Source: Methylophilaceae bacterium
Lineage (GTDB): Bacteria > Pseudomonadota > Gammaproteobacteria > Burkholderiales > Methylophilaceae
Length of the DNA: 64,000 bases
Direction: 5' to 3'
Assembly: GCA_013141125.1 (NCBI GenBank)
Contig: JABFRO010000001.1
Coordinates: forward strand, 496,001-560,000
The position numbers were made by a program, and so were the translations under genes. Positions 1 through 10,197 of this stretch are shown piece after piece (the stretch's first letter is position 1; each line of letters begins with the position of its first letter). Under the pieces are notes generated by a model, which ran no database searches, had not been told where the DNA came from, and saw nothing but the letters and a program-made list of their open reading frames with translations.

Positions 1-14
1 AAGCAAAAATACAT

Positions 15-282
15 TCAAAACAGGCCGTCGCTCGGCACATTGAGCCGATGGTTGTCGACACGCCAGGCGGCCGGATTCATGTTCACAGGCCCCAACTCCA
101 GCACATTGCTAAAACGCGTGGCTTTGGTAAAGCCCAACTGTTGTGCTATCGCTTCCGTCTCCAAACGCTGCGCCTGCAAATCCAGACGTTGTGCAATTGC
201 TGATGTTTCAAAAGCAGGCAAGGTCTGAATGTCGCCGGGCAAATCCGGTAGGTGCATAAAGCTTGTTGAAATAAGTCTTCAT
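15..282 (-). pseudogene. Remnant of a TolC/CzcC-type outer-membrane efflux gene
   Basis: An ATG at 282 follows a good ribosome site (GGGAGATAG) and opens MKTYFNKLYAP, but this frame stops after 24 codons. A second frame (257 to 15) carries a piece resembling the central helical region of CzcC/CusC-type TolC proteins (AIAQRLDLQAQRLETEA, then TRFSNVLELG). It ends with about 25 residues that do not look like TolC. A full CzcC is over 400 residues, so most of the gene is missing and the rest is frameshifted. It directly follows a broken czcI-like gene in the same direction, which supports a decayed czcIC operon. The family call is from remembered motifs only, and what lies left of base 1 is unknown. 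Confidence 0.5.
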
Positions 283-360
283 GAGGCTATCTCCCTTTAG
301 TTTAGTGATGATTAAATGCATCCCGCGCCGAATAACGCAGGCTAAAAATCAACAGCAAAA

Positions 361-745
361 TCAGGAAATAGGCGGTCTTTGCGGCTGCTCGCTAATGTGC
401 GAGAGAGAAATAAACTTGAAGGATGAAAGCCCAACTTCAACATTTTTGAAAAATAGCGGAAGGACTGCATGGCCTGGCAACATGCTCAAACAGGCCAGAC
501 AGTCATGGCAATCGGCGGTGCTGGGGGAGGATTTCGGTGATGAGTGATGCGCCATGTCAGTGCTGTATAAATTATCAACTACAAGTATCTGGCACATGAT
601 GACAATGCAGATGTGATACGCCACCTGCATTATTGTTAAACATTTGCATTTCCAGCATGCGCGTGCTGGCATATACCGTGTCGGCAAAAAATACCGCCAG
701 CAGCAAAATGACAAGCACGCGTAATCGGTTGAAATGGCCTTGCAT
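361..745 (-). pseudogene. Frameshifted CzcI-like small secreted protein
   Basis: The ATG at 745 opens a signal-peptide-like start (RVLVILLLAVFFADTVYA) and reaches HLHCHHVPDTCS before a TGA at 575-577. The adjacent frame continues at once with MAHHSSPKSSPSTADCHDCL and finishes with SLSHISEQPQRP, stopping at 361. The two halves make one plausible periplasmic Cys/His-rich protein of about 125 residues. This matches the small CzcI/DUF2946-type proteins found in front of czcC, including the spaced Cys/His pairs and a terminal RPxRP-like tail. One indel near 575-600 would restore the frame. A sequencing error is possible, but the next gene is also broken, which favours real decay. Confidence 0.5.
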
Positions 746-781
746 AGCGTTATTTATTAACTTGACGTTTGCTATCGGCTA

Positions 782-2017
782 TCAAGCGTTTTCCAGATCA
801 AAGGCTTTGTGCAGTACGCGCACGGCCAGTTCCAGATATTTTTCATCAATCACCACAGAAATCTTGATTTCCGAGGTGGAGATCATGCCGATATTGATAC
901 CTTCTTCCGCCAGAGTGCGGAACATTTGGCTGGCAATACCCACGTGCGAACGCATACCCACGCCAACCACGGATACCTTGGCGATTTTGTCATTGCCATT
1001 GATTTCGCGCGCGCCTATCACGGCTTGTACCTTGTCTTTCAATATGCCCAACGCTTTGTTCATATCGCCTTTATTCACAGTAAAGGTGAAATCCGTGGTG
1101 CCGTCTGCGCTAACGTTCTGGATAATCATGTCCACATCAATGTTGGCATCGGCAATGGGGCCAAGAATCTGATGAGCAATGCCTGGACGATCCGGCACCC
1201 CAAGTATCGTCACTTTCGCCTCGTCGCGGTTAAAGGCTATGCCAGAAATAATCGGCTGTTCCATCGTTCCATCCCTTTCGTTTTCTTCAAATGTAATCAG
1301 TGTGCCTTCGCCATCTTCTTCAAAGCTAGAGAGCACACGTAGTTTAACTTTGTATTTACCGGCAAATTCTACCGAGCGGATTTGCAGCACCTTGGAGCCG
1401 AGGCTGGCCATTTCCAGCATTTCTTCAAAGGTGATGGATTTCAAACGCCGCGCTTCCGGCACCACGCGCGGATCGGTGGTATAAACGCCATCCACATCGG
1501 TATAGATTTGGCATTCATCGGCTTTGAGTGCCGCCGCCAGCGCCACGCCTGTGGTATCCGAGCCGCCACGACCCAGCGTGGTAATGTTGCCTTGCTCATC
1601 CACACCCTGAAAACCTGCCACCACTACCACATATCCCGCATCCAGATCAGCTCGGATATTGTGCTCATCAATGCTGAGAATACGTGCTTTGGTAAAAGCA
1701 TTGTCCGTCAGAATGCGCACTTGGGCACCGGTATAGCTTTTGGCTTTTAGCCCTAGCTCCATCAGCGCCATCGCGGTCAGGCTCACAGTCACTTGCTCAC
1801 CGGTAGCCACCATCACATCCAATTCGCGCGGATCAGGCTCGGGCATAAGCTCTTTTGCCAGCGCCAGCAGACGATTGGTTTCACCGGACATAGCGGATAC
1901 CACGACCACGATTTGATGCCCCAGCGCCTTGTAGCGCGCCACGCGGTTAGCCAGATTGCGGATACGTTCGGGATTAGCGACAGAAGTGCCGCCGTATTTT
2001 TGTACTATAAGTGCCAT
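782..2017 (-). CDS. lysC: Aspartate kinase
   Basis: 411 residues, ATG at 2017. It phosphorylates L-aspartate, the first step towards lysine, threonine, methionine and diaminopimelate. The N-terminal kinase signature [10 protein letters not shown] (residues 5-14) and the [16 protein letters not shown] block (about 149-164) are clear. The C-terminal part (about 265-411) has two ACT-type regulatory segments ([14 protein letters not shown] and [16 protein letters not shown]), as in class II aspartokinases feedback-controlled by lysine and/or threonine. Length and domain order fit the single-function enzyme of Pseudomonas and betaproteobacteria. It lies 37 bases downstream of alaS on the same strand and may be co-transcribed. 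Confidence 0.97.
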   Translation of the reverse strand: MALIVQKYGGTSVANPERIRNLANRVARYKALGHQIVVVVSAMSGETNRLLALAKELMPEPDPRELDVMVATGEQVTVSLTAMALMELGLKAKSYTGAQVRILTDNAFTKARILSIDEHNIRADLDAGYVVVVAGFQGVDEQGNITTLGRGGSDTTGVALAAALKADECQIYTDVDGVYTTDPRVVPEARRLKSITFEEMLEMASLGSKVLQIRSVEFAGKYKVKLRVLSSFEEDGEGTLITFEENERDGTMEQPIISGIAFNRDEAKVTILGVPDRPGIAHQILGPIADANIDVDMIIQNVSADGTTDFTFTVNKGDMNKALGILKDKVQAVIGAREINGNDKIAKVSVVGVGMRSHVGIASQMFRTLAEEGINIGMISTSEIKISVVIDEKYLELAVRVLHKAFDLENA

Positions 2018-2054
2018 AATTTTTTTGGTTGTCAGTAATTGTTAAGGTTTTTGA

Positions 2055-4703
2055 TTAATTCAGCTTGGCTTTTACCCACTCGGCCACGCTGGCCAGCGCC
2101 TGCGGCAACTTGCTGGCATCCGAGCCACCAGCCATGGCCAGATCCGGCTTGCCACCACCTTTGCCGCCCACTTGTGCAGCCACATGATTGACCAGCTCAC
2201 CGGCTTTTAGTTTCGCTGTCAAATCCGCAGTAACGCCAGCGGCCAGGCTGACTTTGCCATCGCTGACGCTGGCCAGCACAATGGCGGCGGATTTGAGTTT
2301 GTCTTTCAGTTTATCCATGGTTTCGCGTAGCGTATTGGCATCCGCACCTTCCAGATTTGCCGCCAATACTTTAACACCTGCAATTTCCAGCGCTTGCTCC
2401 GCCAGATCATCGCCTTGCGATGAAGCAAGTTTGGATTTGAGGCGTGCCAATTCTTTTTCCAGCGTTTTTACGTTATCCAGAATCTGGCCGATTTTGGCAG
2501 GCAATTCATGCGCAGGAGCCTTGAGCTCGGCGGCCGCCTGATTGAGCAGCGCTTGCTGCGCCTGTACCAGTTGCACGGCATTTTCACCGGTAGCTGCTTC
2601 TACGCGCCGCACACCCGCCGCCACGCCGGATTCCGCGACAATTTTGAACAGGCCAATATCACCGGTGCGAACCACATGCGTGCCACCGCACAGTTCGCGT
2701 GAGGAACCAATATCCAGCACGCGCACTTCATCACCATATTTTTCGCCAAACAACATCATGGCACCGGTTTTCTGCGCCGCTTCTATATCCATCACCCGTG
2801 CCTGTGTAGCGGCATTGGCAAGAACTTCGCTATTGACGAGCTGTTCCACCTTGCGGATTTCCTCATCCGTCACCGGCGTGTTATGCACAAAGTCAAACCG
2901 GGTTTTATCGGTATCCACCAAGGAGCCTTTTTGCTGCACATGCTCGCCCAACACTTCACGCAGGGCTTTGTGCATCAGGTGGGTGGCAGAGTGGTTACGC
3001 TGGGTGGCGGCACGGGCGGCAATATTGACACGGGCGCTGACGCTGTTGCCTGCGATCAGTTTGCCGGTCTTGACCACGCCATGATGACCAAACACGCTGG
3101 CCTGAATTTTTTGCGTATCTTCCACGGCAAAAATTGCGTTCTCTCCGCGCAATTCGCCGCTATCGCCAATCTGACCGCCGGATTCGGCATAAAACGGTGT
3201 TGCATCCAGCACCACCACGCCAAGATCGCCTTCATCGAGTTCGTTAACGGCTATGCCATCCTTGTACAGCGCCAATACCTTGGCCTGTGTTTCCAGCTTT
3301 TCATAACCCTGAAAAACTGTGGTTTGACCATCGTATTCCAGATTGGTCGCCATCTTGAATTTGCCTGCAGCGCGGGCTTGTTCTTTTTGCCGTGCCATGG
3401 CGGTATCGAAGGCAACGGAATCTACCGTCACATTTCTTTCGCGGCATACATCAGCGGTCAAATCCAGCGGAAAGCCATAAGTATCATGTAGTTTGAAAGC
3501 CGTCTCGCCGTTGAACGTGGTTACGCCCGTCTTCGCCATTTCTGCAAGGTCAGCTTCCAGCGTTGCCATGCCATGCTCTATGGTCTCGAAGAAACGCTCT
3601 TCTTCCTGCTTGAGAATATCCATCACACGCGACTGCCCAGCGGCAAGCTCAGGATAAGCCTCGCCCATTTCCGCCACCAGATCCGGCACCAGTTTGTAGA
3701 AAAATGCTGCTCTGGCACCCAGTTTGTAACCGTGACGAATGGCACGGCGGATGATGCGGCGCAGCACGTAGCCACGGCCTTCATTGCCGGGAATCACGCC
3801 ATCGGCAATCAAAAAGCTACAGGCGCGGATGTGGTCGGCCAGCACTTTGAGTGAGGGACTTTCCAGATCGGTCGTTTTGGTTTCGCGCGCAGCAGCTTTG
3901 ATTAAACTTTGAAACAGATCAATTTCGTAATTGGCATGTACATGTTGCAGCACGGCGGAGATACGCTCCAAGCCCATGCCGGTATCCACGGACGGTTTGG
4001 GTAGCGGATGCATCACACCCGCTTCGTCGCGGTTGAACTGCATGAACACGTTGTTCCAGATTTCAATAAAGCGGTCGCCATCTTCCTCAGGACTGCCCGG
4101 AGGCCCGCCCCAGTATTTTTCGCCGTGATCGTAAAAAATTTCGGTGCAGGGACCGCAAGGGCCGGTGTCGCCCATCATCCAGAAGTTATCACTGGCATAT
4201 CGCGCGCCCTTGTTGTCGCCGATACGGATAATGCGCTCTTGGGGTACACCAATCTCGTTAGCCCAGATGTCATAAGCCTCGTCATCTTCTGCGTAAACCG
4301 TGACCGTGAGTTTGTCTTTGGGCAGCTTATAAACTTCAGTCAGCAACTCCCAGGCATAGCTAATCGCATCGCGCTTGAAATAATCGCCAAAGCTGAAGTT
4401 GCCCAACATTTCAAAGAACGTATGGTGGCGTGCGGTGTAGCCCACGTTTTCCAGATCGTTGTGCTTACCGCCAGCGCGTACACATTTCTGGCTGCTGGTG
4501 GCACGGGTGTAGGGGCGCTTGTCAAAGCCGAGGAATACGTCCTTGAACTGGTTCATGCCTGCATTGGTGAATAACAGGGTGGGATCGCCATGTGGCACTA
4601 ATGAGCTGGAAGCCACCACTTGATGGCCTTTGGAGGCGAAGAAATCCAGAAATGCCTGACGGATTTCCTTGCTAGTAGGGTTTGCGTTTAGTTTAATTGT
4701 CAT
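2055..4703 (-). CDS. alaS: Alanyl-tRNA synthetase
   Basis: 882 residues, full length for AlaRS. The cytoplasmic enzyme charges tRNA-Ala. Visible parts are the class II aminoacylation core from the N-terminus ([20 protein letters not shown] and the long [17 protein letters not shown] segment), and the editing domain with its zinc-binding residues HSATHLMH and [13 protein letters not shown]. After these come a coiled-coil linker ([15 protein letters not shown]) and a Gly-rich C-Ala end ([19 protein letters not shown]) that binds tRNA. The start at 4703 overlaps the end of recX by 11 bases, so alaS probably relies on translational coupling within recA-recX-alaS. Confidence 0.98.
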   Translation of the reverse strand: MTIKLNANPTSKEIRQAFLDFFASKGHQVVASSSLVPHGDPTLLFTNAGMNQFKDVFLGFDKRPYTRATSSQKCVRAGGKHNDLENVGYTARHHTFFEMLGNFSFGDYFKRDAISYAWELLTEVYKLPKDKLTVTVYAEDDEAYDIWANEIGVPQERIIRIGDNKGARYASDNFWMMGDTGPCGPCTEIFYDHGEKYWGGPPGSPEEDGDRFIEIWNNVFMQFNRDEAGVMHPLPKPSVDTGMGLERISAVLQHVHANYEIDLFQSLIKAAARETKTTDLESPSLKVLADHIRACSFLIADGVIPGNEGRGYVLRRIIRRAIRHGYKLGARAAFFYKLVPDLVAEMGEAYPELAAGQSRVMDILKQEEERFFETIEHGMATLEADLAEMAKTGVTTFNGETAFKLHDTYGFPLDLTADVCRERNVTVDSVAFDTAMARQKEQARAAGKFKMATNLEYDGQTTVFQGYEKLETQAKVLALYKDGIAVNELDEGDLGVVVLDATPFYAESGGQIGDSGELRGENAIFAVEDTQKIQASVFGHHGVVKTGKLIAGNSVSARVNIAARAATQRNHSATHLMHKALREVLGEHVQQKGSLVDTDKTRFDFVHNTPVTDEEIRKVEQLVNSEVLANAATQARVMDIEAAQKTGAMMLFGEKYGDEVRVLDIGSSRELCGGTHVVRTGDIGLFKIVAESGVAAGVRRVEAATGENAVQLVQAQQALLNQAAAELKAPAHELPAKIGQILDNVKTLEKELARLKSKLASSQGDDLAEQALEIAGVKVLAANLEGADANTLRETMDKLKDKLKSAAIVLASVSDGKVSLAAGVTADLTAKLKAGELVNHVAAQVGGKGGGKPDLAMAGGSDASKLPQALASVAEWVKAKLN

Positions 4704-5163
4704 TATTTAATTGTTCATTAGCCTGTTCGTTCAATACTTTTTTGATGACATCAAAGCCAAAGCCCCGACTTTGTAGAAACCTTGCCTGCTTTGCCCATTC
4801 TTCGCGGCTGGCAGGTGTTTGGGCATATTTTTTCTGCCAAACTATTTTGGCATTTTCCAAATCATCCACTGCACTGGTGGCCTCTGCGATCAAATCATCG
4901 GCTACGCCTTTTTCACGCAGCTCATGCGCCAGTTTCAGGCTGCCGTAACGCTTTTGTTTGGCGTTTACTACCAGCTCGGCGAAACGCGCATCGGAAACCC
5001 AGCCGCGTTGCATAAAATCCGCTAGCAGAGCCTCCAGATCATCGCCCTCCTCCACATGTGGCAACAGCTTTTTATGCAACTCCTTTGCCGAGTGTTCGCG
5101 CCGCGCCAAAAGCCACAGCGCACGCGCTCTTAATGAATAAACATTAGAGGTCGGCTTCTTCAT
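4693..5163 (-). CDS. recX: RecX, modulator of RecA
   Basis: 156 residues, ATG at 5163. RecX proteins bind RecA filaments and limit or tune recombinase activity. The tandem three-helix repeats are visible ([21 protein letters not shown], about residues 12-32, then [18 protein letters not shown] and [20 protein letters not shown]), typical of the family, and length is normal. The gene starts inside the last codons of recA (20-base overlap) and ends inside the start of alaS (11-base overlap), so translation of all three is probably coupled. No separate promoter is apparent. Confidence 0.95.
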   Translation of the reverse strand: MKKPTSNVYSLRARALWLLARREHSAKELHKKLLPHVEEGDDLEALLADFMQRGWVSDARFAELVVNAKQKRYGSLKLAHELREKGVADDLIAEATSAVDDLENAKIVWQKKYAQTPASREEWAKQARFLQSRGFGFDVIKKVLNEQANEQLNNDN

Positions 5164-6184
5164 CCGGCCCTACAGTTTTCACCAAAACATCCTGGTGTGC
5201 TTTGGAATTGGCACGAATTTTTGCATCAATTTCATCGGCAATGGCAGGATGTTCACGCAGATATTCACGCGCATTATCCTTACCTTGACCAATTTTTTCG
5301 CCATTGTAGCTATACCAGGAACCGGCTTTTTCCACCAGTTTCAGATTCGCGCCCAATTCGATAATCTCGCCTTCACGCGAAATACCTTCGCCGTACAAAA
5401 TATCAAATTCAGCTTGTTTGAATGGCGGCGCGACTTTGTTCTTGACCACTTTGACACGGGTTTCCGAGCCTATGACTTCATCACCCTTTTTAATGGCACC
5501 GGTACGGCGAATATCCAAACGCACCGAAGCGTAAAACTTCAGCGCATTGCCGCCGGTAGTGGTTTCAGGGTTACCGAACATCACGCCTATCTTCATACGA
5601 ATCTGGTTGATGAAGATCACCAGCGTATTGGTACGCTTGATATTGCCGGTTAACTTGCGCAAGGCTTGCGACATCAAGCGTGCCTGCAAACCCATGTGCG
5701 AATCGCCCATTTCGCCTTCGATTTCGGCTTTTGGTGTTAGCGCAGCCACGGAGTCAATCACCACAATATCAACCGAACCGGAGCGCACCAGCATATCAGC
5801 GATTTCCAGCGCCTGCTCACCGGTATCCGGCTGCGAGATCAGCAATTCTGAAACATTCACCCCCAGCTTTTGCGCATATTGCGGATCCAGCGCATGTTCC
5901 GCATCAATAAACGCCGCCACGCCGCCCAGCTTTTGCATTTGCGCAATGACAGACAGCGTTAATGTGGTCTTGCCTGAAGATTCAGGACCATAAATCTCTA
6001 CCACACGTCCGCGTGGCAAGCCGCCTATGCCGAGGGCAATATCAAGACCCAGCGAACCCGTGGAAACCGCCTGCACATCCCCAGCAACATCGGTATCGCC
6101 CATACGCATGATGGAGCCTTTGCCAAACTGCTTCTCGATTTGCGATAAAGCGGCTGCAAGCGCCTTGCTTTTATTGTCATCCAT
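5144..6184 (-). CDS. recA: Recombinase RecA
   Basis: 346 residues, ATG at 6184 with AAGGG about 12 bases upstream. It is the DNA strand-exchange and SOS co-protease ATPase. Walker [10 protein letters not shown] (about residues 66-74), the [11 protein letters not shown] Walker B region, the [12 protein letters not shown] loop 1 region and the [21 protein letters not shown] loop 2 region are all present. The acidic tail GPDEEADL is typical. It is the first gene of the recA-recX-alaS(-lysC) block. I looked for a CTGT-N8-ACAG LexA site upstream and found none. Confidence 0.99.
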   Translation of the reverse strand: MDDNKSKALAAALSQIEKQFGKGSIMRMGDTDVAGDVQAVSTGSLGLDIALGIGGLPRGRVVEIYGPESSGKTTLTLSVIAQMQKLGGVAAFIDAEHALDPQYAQKLGVNVSELLISQPDTGEQALEIADMLVRSGSVDIVVIDSVAALTPKAEIEGEMGDSHMGLQARLMSQALRKLTGNIKRTNTLVIFINQIRMKIGVMFGNPETTTGGNALKFYASVRLDIRRTGAIKKGDEVIGSETRVKVVKNKVAPPFKQAEFDILYGEGISREGEIIELGANLKLVEKAGSWYSYNGEKIGQGKDNAREYLREHPAIADEIDAKIRANSKAHQDVLVKTVGPDEEADL

Positions 6185-6400
6185 GTGTATTTTTGCCCTT
6201 GATTTATAGTGCTGTTGATTTGGCTGATAGCCCGCAATTATTCCATAAATCAGAGGCTAAAGTAAGGCTTATAGCGCCTAATATTGGGATGTACTGAAAC
6301 ATGAGTCAAGTACGATTTGCACTTTATGTACCTATTATATTCATGCGAACTGCAAGTAGCCTCGGGTATAATTCTCCTATCTTCCCAAACAACTCTCCTC
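6185..6400. promoter_or_regulatory. Divergent recA / yqaA promoter region
   Basis: This 216-base gap must hold the recA promoter (minus strand) and the yqaA promoter (plus strand). No canonical Escherichia-type LexA box is seen. Three GTAC tetramers recur at 6291, 6310 and 6328, spaced 19 and 18 bases. The first two are arms of an inverted repeat (GTACT at 6291, AGTAC ending at 6313). This could be an operator for a divergent regulator, or chance. No regulator is identified. Confidence 0.25.
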
Positions 6401-6979
6401 ATGAAAATCTTCTCCCCGCTTTATAAAAAGGCCATGACATGGTCGCGTCACCCTAAAGCGCCCTGGATATTGGGCATCATGAGCTTTGCTGAATCTTCCT
6501 TCTTTCCAATCCCCCCCGATGTCATGCTCGCCCCCATGAGCCTTGCCAATCCGTCCAAAGCCTGGAAATTTGCTCTACTCACCACGCTAACTTCGGTGAT
6601 TGGCGGTTTGTTTGGCTATCTGATAGGAACTTTTGCCTTTGATTTAATTGAACCTACTTTAAAAACCAGTAGTTATTGGCCGCATTATCAAACTGCCGTA
6701 AGCTGGTTTGATAAATGGGGATTCTGGGCTATTTTTGTCGCGGGTTTTTCACCGATTCCGTACAAGGTATTCACCATCGCCGCTGGCACGGTTTCCATGG
6801 CATTGCTGCCATTTACACTAGCCTCGCTGATTGGCCGCGGTGGACGTTTTTTTCTGGTTGCCGGATTAATGGCCTGGGGCGGTCAGCGCATGGAGCTCAC
6901 CCTGCAAAAATACATAGACCGCATCGGCTGGGCAAGCGTTGCTTTGGTTATTCTTGGCATATTGATTTATAAAATCTAA
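6401..6979 (+). CDS. YqaA/DedA-family inner-membrane protein
   Basis: 192 residues starting at ATG 6401; an in-frame upstream start at 6317 would add 28 unlikely residues. Several hydrophobic segments are visible (about 49-70, 107-125, 137-155, 172-190). The motif ESSFFPIPPDVMLAPM and the later FSPIPYKVFTIAAG are the paired re-entrant-loop signatures of the DedA/SNARE-associated superfamily, whose members are linked to lipid flipping and membrane-potential maintenance. The exact substrate of this YqaA branch is unknown. It converges on pbpC with only 15 bases between stop codons. Confidence 0.9.
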   Translation: MKIFSPLYKKAMTWSRHPKAPWILGIMSFAESSFFPIPPDVMLAPMSLANPSKAWKFALLTTLTSVIGGLFGYLIGTFAFDLIEPTLKTSSYWPHYQTAVSWFDKWGFWAIFVAGFSPIPYKVFTIAAGTVSMALLPFTLASLIGRGGRFFLVAGLMAWGGQRMELTLQKYIDRIGWASVALVILGILIYKI

Positions 6980-6994
6980 TTCCCGAACAAGCTT

Positions 6995-9295
6995 CTATCT
7001 GGCCTGACTTTTGTCAGACTTTAAACTTGCACCGCGCACCTCAAAATTCACCGTATCCACAGTATTCCCCGCCTTATCACTCAATACCAGCACATGCTTG
7101 CCTGGTATGGGAAACCAACTAACGGCTGCCTTGGTTGCGGGTAGGGTTCGTTGATCCAGCTGCCATTGCCACTCCTGGCTCAGCCCCGCCGTCGCCTTGA
7201 ATATTACGCGTTGTTGTTGGGATGGGATTTCGGGATCGAGTGCGATAATGGTGCCGGTACCGGGATAGGCAATGCGCGCCAGCAGCTGTTGACTAGCTGA
7301 TTTTGAGGTTTTGCTTAACTTGTCCGGGTGGAATTTTGCGTGCGTTTCGTCGTTGGCGATAATTTCGCTCTGTGCTGTTCCGGCCAAATACAACTCGCGT
7401 CTGGGAGGCTCAAAAGCCGGGATAAAACGAATTTCCCGCGATTCCACTGCTGCTGGAATCGCTGGTTTTCGGCTGGCCATGCGCAAAATGCCTTGATCGC
7501 CATGCAGCACATCCAACATTTCGCGCCAGATGGGCGCTGCGCCTGCCACGCCGGAAACATCGTGCATGGGGCTGCCATCACTATTACCTACCCACACCCC
7601 TACCGTGTAGCGGCTGGAGTAACCGATACACCAGTTATCGCGCATATCCTTGCTGGTGCCGGTTTTCACCGCCGTCCAATAAGGTGTAGCCAGCACTGAA
7701 TCCAGTCCAAAAGTGTAAAAACGTGCGCTATTATCACTCAGAATGTTGCTAACAATGGCAGCGACAGCGGGCGTAGTTACTTGTTTGAGCGGAGCTTTTA
7801 CTGCTGTTTTTTGCCACACTACATCACGCCATTGGCCGCCATTGGCCAAACTGCGGTAAGCATTGGTCAAATCCAGCAAACGCACATCGGCAGCACCCAG
7901 CGCCAGACTATAACCGTAATAATCGGCAGATTCGGTCAGTGTTTTGAATCCCGCATCCTGCAAACGCTGATGAAATGCATCCAGCCCGACCCGCAGCAAG
8001 GTGCGCACGGCGGGCACATTGAGCGAGCTACCCAGCGCCATGCGCATACTCACCGGGCCGACAAAGTTTTTATCATAATTTTGCGGCACATAATAACCAG
8101 CGGAAGTGGCGATGCGCACCGGCGAATCATCCAGCAGCGAGGCCGCTGTCAGCGCTTTTTGTTCCAGTGCCACAGCGTATAAAAACGGCTTGAGCGTAGA
8201 ACCCGCCTGACGCGCCGCCAGCACATTATCCACCTCGGCTGCGTTTGACAAACTACCGCTGCTGCCCACCCAGGCCAACACTTCGCCGCTATGATTATCC
8301 AGCACCAATACCGCACCATCCTGCACATTACGATGATCCAGGCGCAATAAATTCTGCTGCAGACTATTAAATGCCGCTTGTTGCAAGCGACGATTCAAGG
8401 TGCTTTTGACCGTTTGACCGGGGATTTTCAGCAGACGCTGCGCCAGATGCGGTGCTTTATCCGGCAAATTAATAGCAAATGGCGGCTTGAGTTTAAGCGC
8501 AACAAAGCCTTCCATATCTGCACATTCATTGGCCTGATACAGTTTACCCAACAATTTGCAAGCGCGACTGGCGACTACTGACGGCGTGGCATTGGGCGAA
8601 CGTATCAACACCGCCGCCAGCGCTGCTTCGCGCTGGCTTAAGGCACTCGGCGCTTTATCAAACAAGGCGAAACTTAAAGCACCTATGCCCTGCAATTCGC
8701 CCCGAAACGATACCAGATTCAGATAGGCTTCCAGAATCTCAGCCTTTTGCCAGGTATGTTCCAGCACAATCGCGCGCGCTGTCTGCGTAGTTTTTTCAAG
8801 TATGCCACGGCGACCGGCATGTGCTTTTTCAGTCAACAAACCCGCCAGCTGCATGGTCAGCGTACTCGCCCCGCGCGTTTTGCTATTCCATAAATTACGC
8901 CAGCCGGCTGCCGCTACCGCCGACCAATCCACGCCGCTATGAGCATAAAAATGCTGATCTTCCGCCATGATTAATGCACGCAGCAACGCCGGTGAAATCT
9001 CCTCCAACTTCACCCAAGCCAAACGCCGCACCTGATGATTCAGCCGCAACTGTTGCAACACCTCACCCTCACGGCTCAACAACCAGGCATCGCTGGGGGA
9101 GTAAGCCGTTTGAACTGCGCTAAAACTTTCCAGTGCATAGGCAGTTTGTGGCGCATACAGGGCTAGAAAACTTAGCCAAATGACAGTGAATTCAATAACC
9201 TGGCGCAACAAGAACTTTTGCGGCTTCGGCCGCTGCTTGAGCTTGACTTTTTCACCTTCCTTTATCAGGAAATCCTGTGCATTGATTTTCATCAT
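6995..9295 (-). CDS. pbpC: Penicillin-binding protein 1C (glycosyltransferase/transpeptidase)
   Basis: 766 residues, close to the E. coli PBP1C length. It has an N-terminal membrane anchor (about 31-53), then a GT51 glycosyltransferase domain with ALIMAEDQHFYAHSGVDW and the GASTLTMQLAG motif. The transpeptidase domain shows the catalytic SxxK as STLK (RQAGSTLKPFLY), SxN as SLN (SSLNVPAVRTL) and KTGTS. A C-terminal PBP1C domain follows. It starts only 17 bases after atpG with a weak ribosome site, so it may be read from the N-ATPase transcript. In E. coli, pbpC is next to the alpha-2-macroglobulin gene yfhM; here that partner lies about 8.5 kb upstream. Confidence 0.95.
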   Translation of the reverse strand: MMKINAQDFLIKEGEKVKLKQRPKPQKFLLRQVIEFTVIWLSFLALYAPQTAYALESFSAVQTAYSPSDAWLLSREGEVLQQLRLNHQVRRLAWVKLEEISPALLRALIMAEDQHFYAHSGVDWSAVAAAGWRNLWNSKTRGASTLTMQLAGLLTEKAHAGRRGILEKTTQTARAIVLEHTWQKAEILEAYLNLVSFRGELQGIGALSFALFDKAPSALSQREAALAAVLIRSPNATPSVVASRACKLLGKLYQANECADMEGFVALKLKPPFAINLPDKAPHLAQRLLKIPGQTVKSTLNRRLQQAAFNSLQQNLLRLDHRNVQDGAVLVLDNHSGEVLAWVGSSGSLSNAAEVDNVLAARQAGSTLKPFLYAVALEQKALTAASLLDDSPVRIATSAGYYVPQNYDKNFVGPVSMRMALGSSLNVPAVRTLLRVGLDAFHQRLQDAGFKTLTESADYYGYSLALGAADVRLLDLTNAYRSLANGGQWRDVVWQKTAVKAPLKQVTTPAVAAIVSNILSDNSARFYTFGLDSVLATPYWTAVKTGTSKDMRDNWCIGYSSRYTVGVWVGNSDGSPMHDVSGVAGAAPIWREMLDVLHGDQGILRMASRKPAIPAAVESREIRFIPAFEPPRRELYLAGTAQSEIIANDETHAKFHPDKLSKTSKSASQQLLARIAYPGTGTIIALDPEIPSQQQRVIFKATAGLSQEWQWQLDQRTLPATKAAVSWFPIPGKHVLVLSDKAGNTVDTVNFEVRGASLKSDKSQAR

Positions 9296-9312
9296 TAATT
9301 TTTCGATTATTG

Positions 9313-10197
9313 CTACGGCTCTTTCAACGCCTCAAAGCCGGAGATCACATCAAATAGCTCCTCGTCAATAGCATTTTGACGCAAGCGGTGAAACGAACGG
9401 TTCATATCTTGCAGCAGTTCGTCGATATTTTTTTCAGCACGCTGCATTGCCACCAAGCGGCTGGCATTCTCACTGGCCAGCGATTCTGCACCTGCCTTGA
9501 AAAGTGAAACAAAAAGGTATTCGCGAATGAAGGCCAGCAAGGTTTCATCGCTGCCATTCATGACTTCGGGCAAATTTGCCGTGGGCCAGGCGATGGCTGC
9601 CAAATCGCGGCGCCAGACATCGTCCAGCGGCAACAGCCGTTGATACACCGGGGTATAAGTCGCTCCAGAGCTTGGACGATGATGAAAAAGGTACAGTTGA
9701 GCGATCTCGCCTCTTTCTCGGCACGTTTCCAGCGCGAGTAGAATCTGCCCAACCAGCGGCGTGATTGCACTAATGGAATTCGGCAGAATAAAGCTTTTTT
9801 CCGGTAGCAAACTGGATGCAGCCAAATGGGGTTGAATGCGCTCACCAACTGCCCAGATTATCTTGTCACCGGGTAGATTTGCCAGCGTATGCACTACAAA
9901 CGCTGCCATCACTTCATTGAATTGACCCACCAGCCCTTGGTCAGAACCAAACACAAGTGCACCTATCGCCCCTGCATTTTTATGCGCTATGCCAGGCACG
10001 GTGCCAGCTAACGGGTTTTGCCGAAAACACGCGACCAAGCCTAGTTGCACAGCTCGATCATAATCCTCCAGTGCAAGCACCGCATTCTCATATTGACCGA
10101 TGCTGGATGCTGCCATCGCCTTCATGGTGCGCACCACGGATTGGAGTTCTCCGGCACTGCTAATCTTGCGCCGCAGGTTTGCCGTGGTGTCGCTCAC
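9313..10197 (-). CDS. atpG: N-type ATPase gamma subunit
   Basis: 294 residues. The start is a GTG at 10197 overlapping the atpA stop in GTGA, which fixes the start. The protein opens [15 protein letters not shown] with [17 protein letters not shown] soon after, the N-terminal coiled-coil half of the rotary shaft, and closes with [20 protein letters not shown], the C-terminal coil that runs through the alpha3beta3 head. It is the last gene of the atpDCQRBEFAG cluster. Placing gamma last is characteristic of N-ATPases rather than ordinary F-ATPases (atpIBEFHAGDC). Confidence 0.92.
   Translation of the reverse strand: MSDTTANLRRKISSAGELQSVVRTMKAMAASSIGQYENAVLALEDYDRAVQLGLVACFRQNPLAGTVPGIAHKNAGAIGALVFGSDQGLVGQFNEVMAAFVVHTLANLPGDKIIWAVGERIQPHLAASSLLPEKSFILPNSISAITPLVGQILLALETCRERGEIAQLYLFHHRPSSGATYTPVYQRLLPLDDVWRRDLAAIAWPTANLPEVMNGSDETLLAFIREYLFVSLFKAGAESLASENASRLVAMQRAEKNIDELLQDMNRSFHRLRQNAIDEELFDVISGFEALKEP

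Noticed and set aside
782-1750. Long plus-strand open frames over lysC (and similar antisense frames over alaS, recA, the macroglobulin gene and fdsA)
   Set aside because: They are shadows of codon bias in well-identified genes on the other strand.
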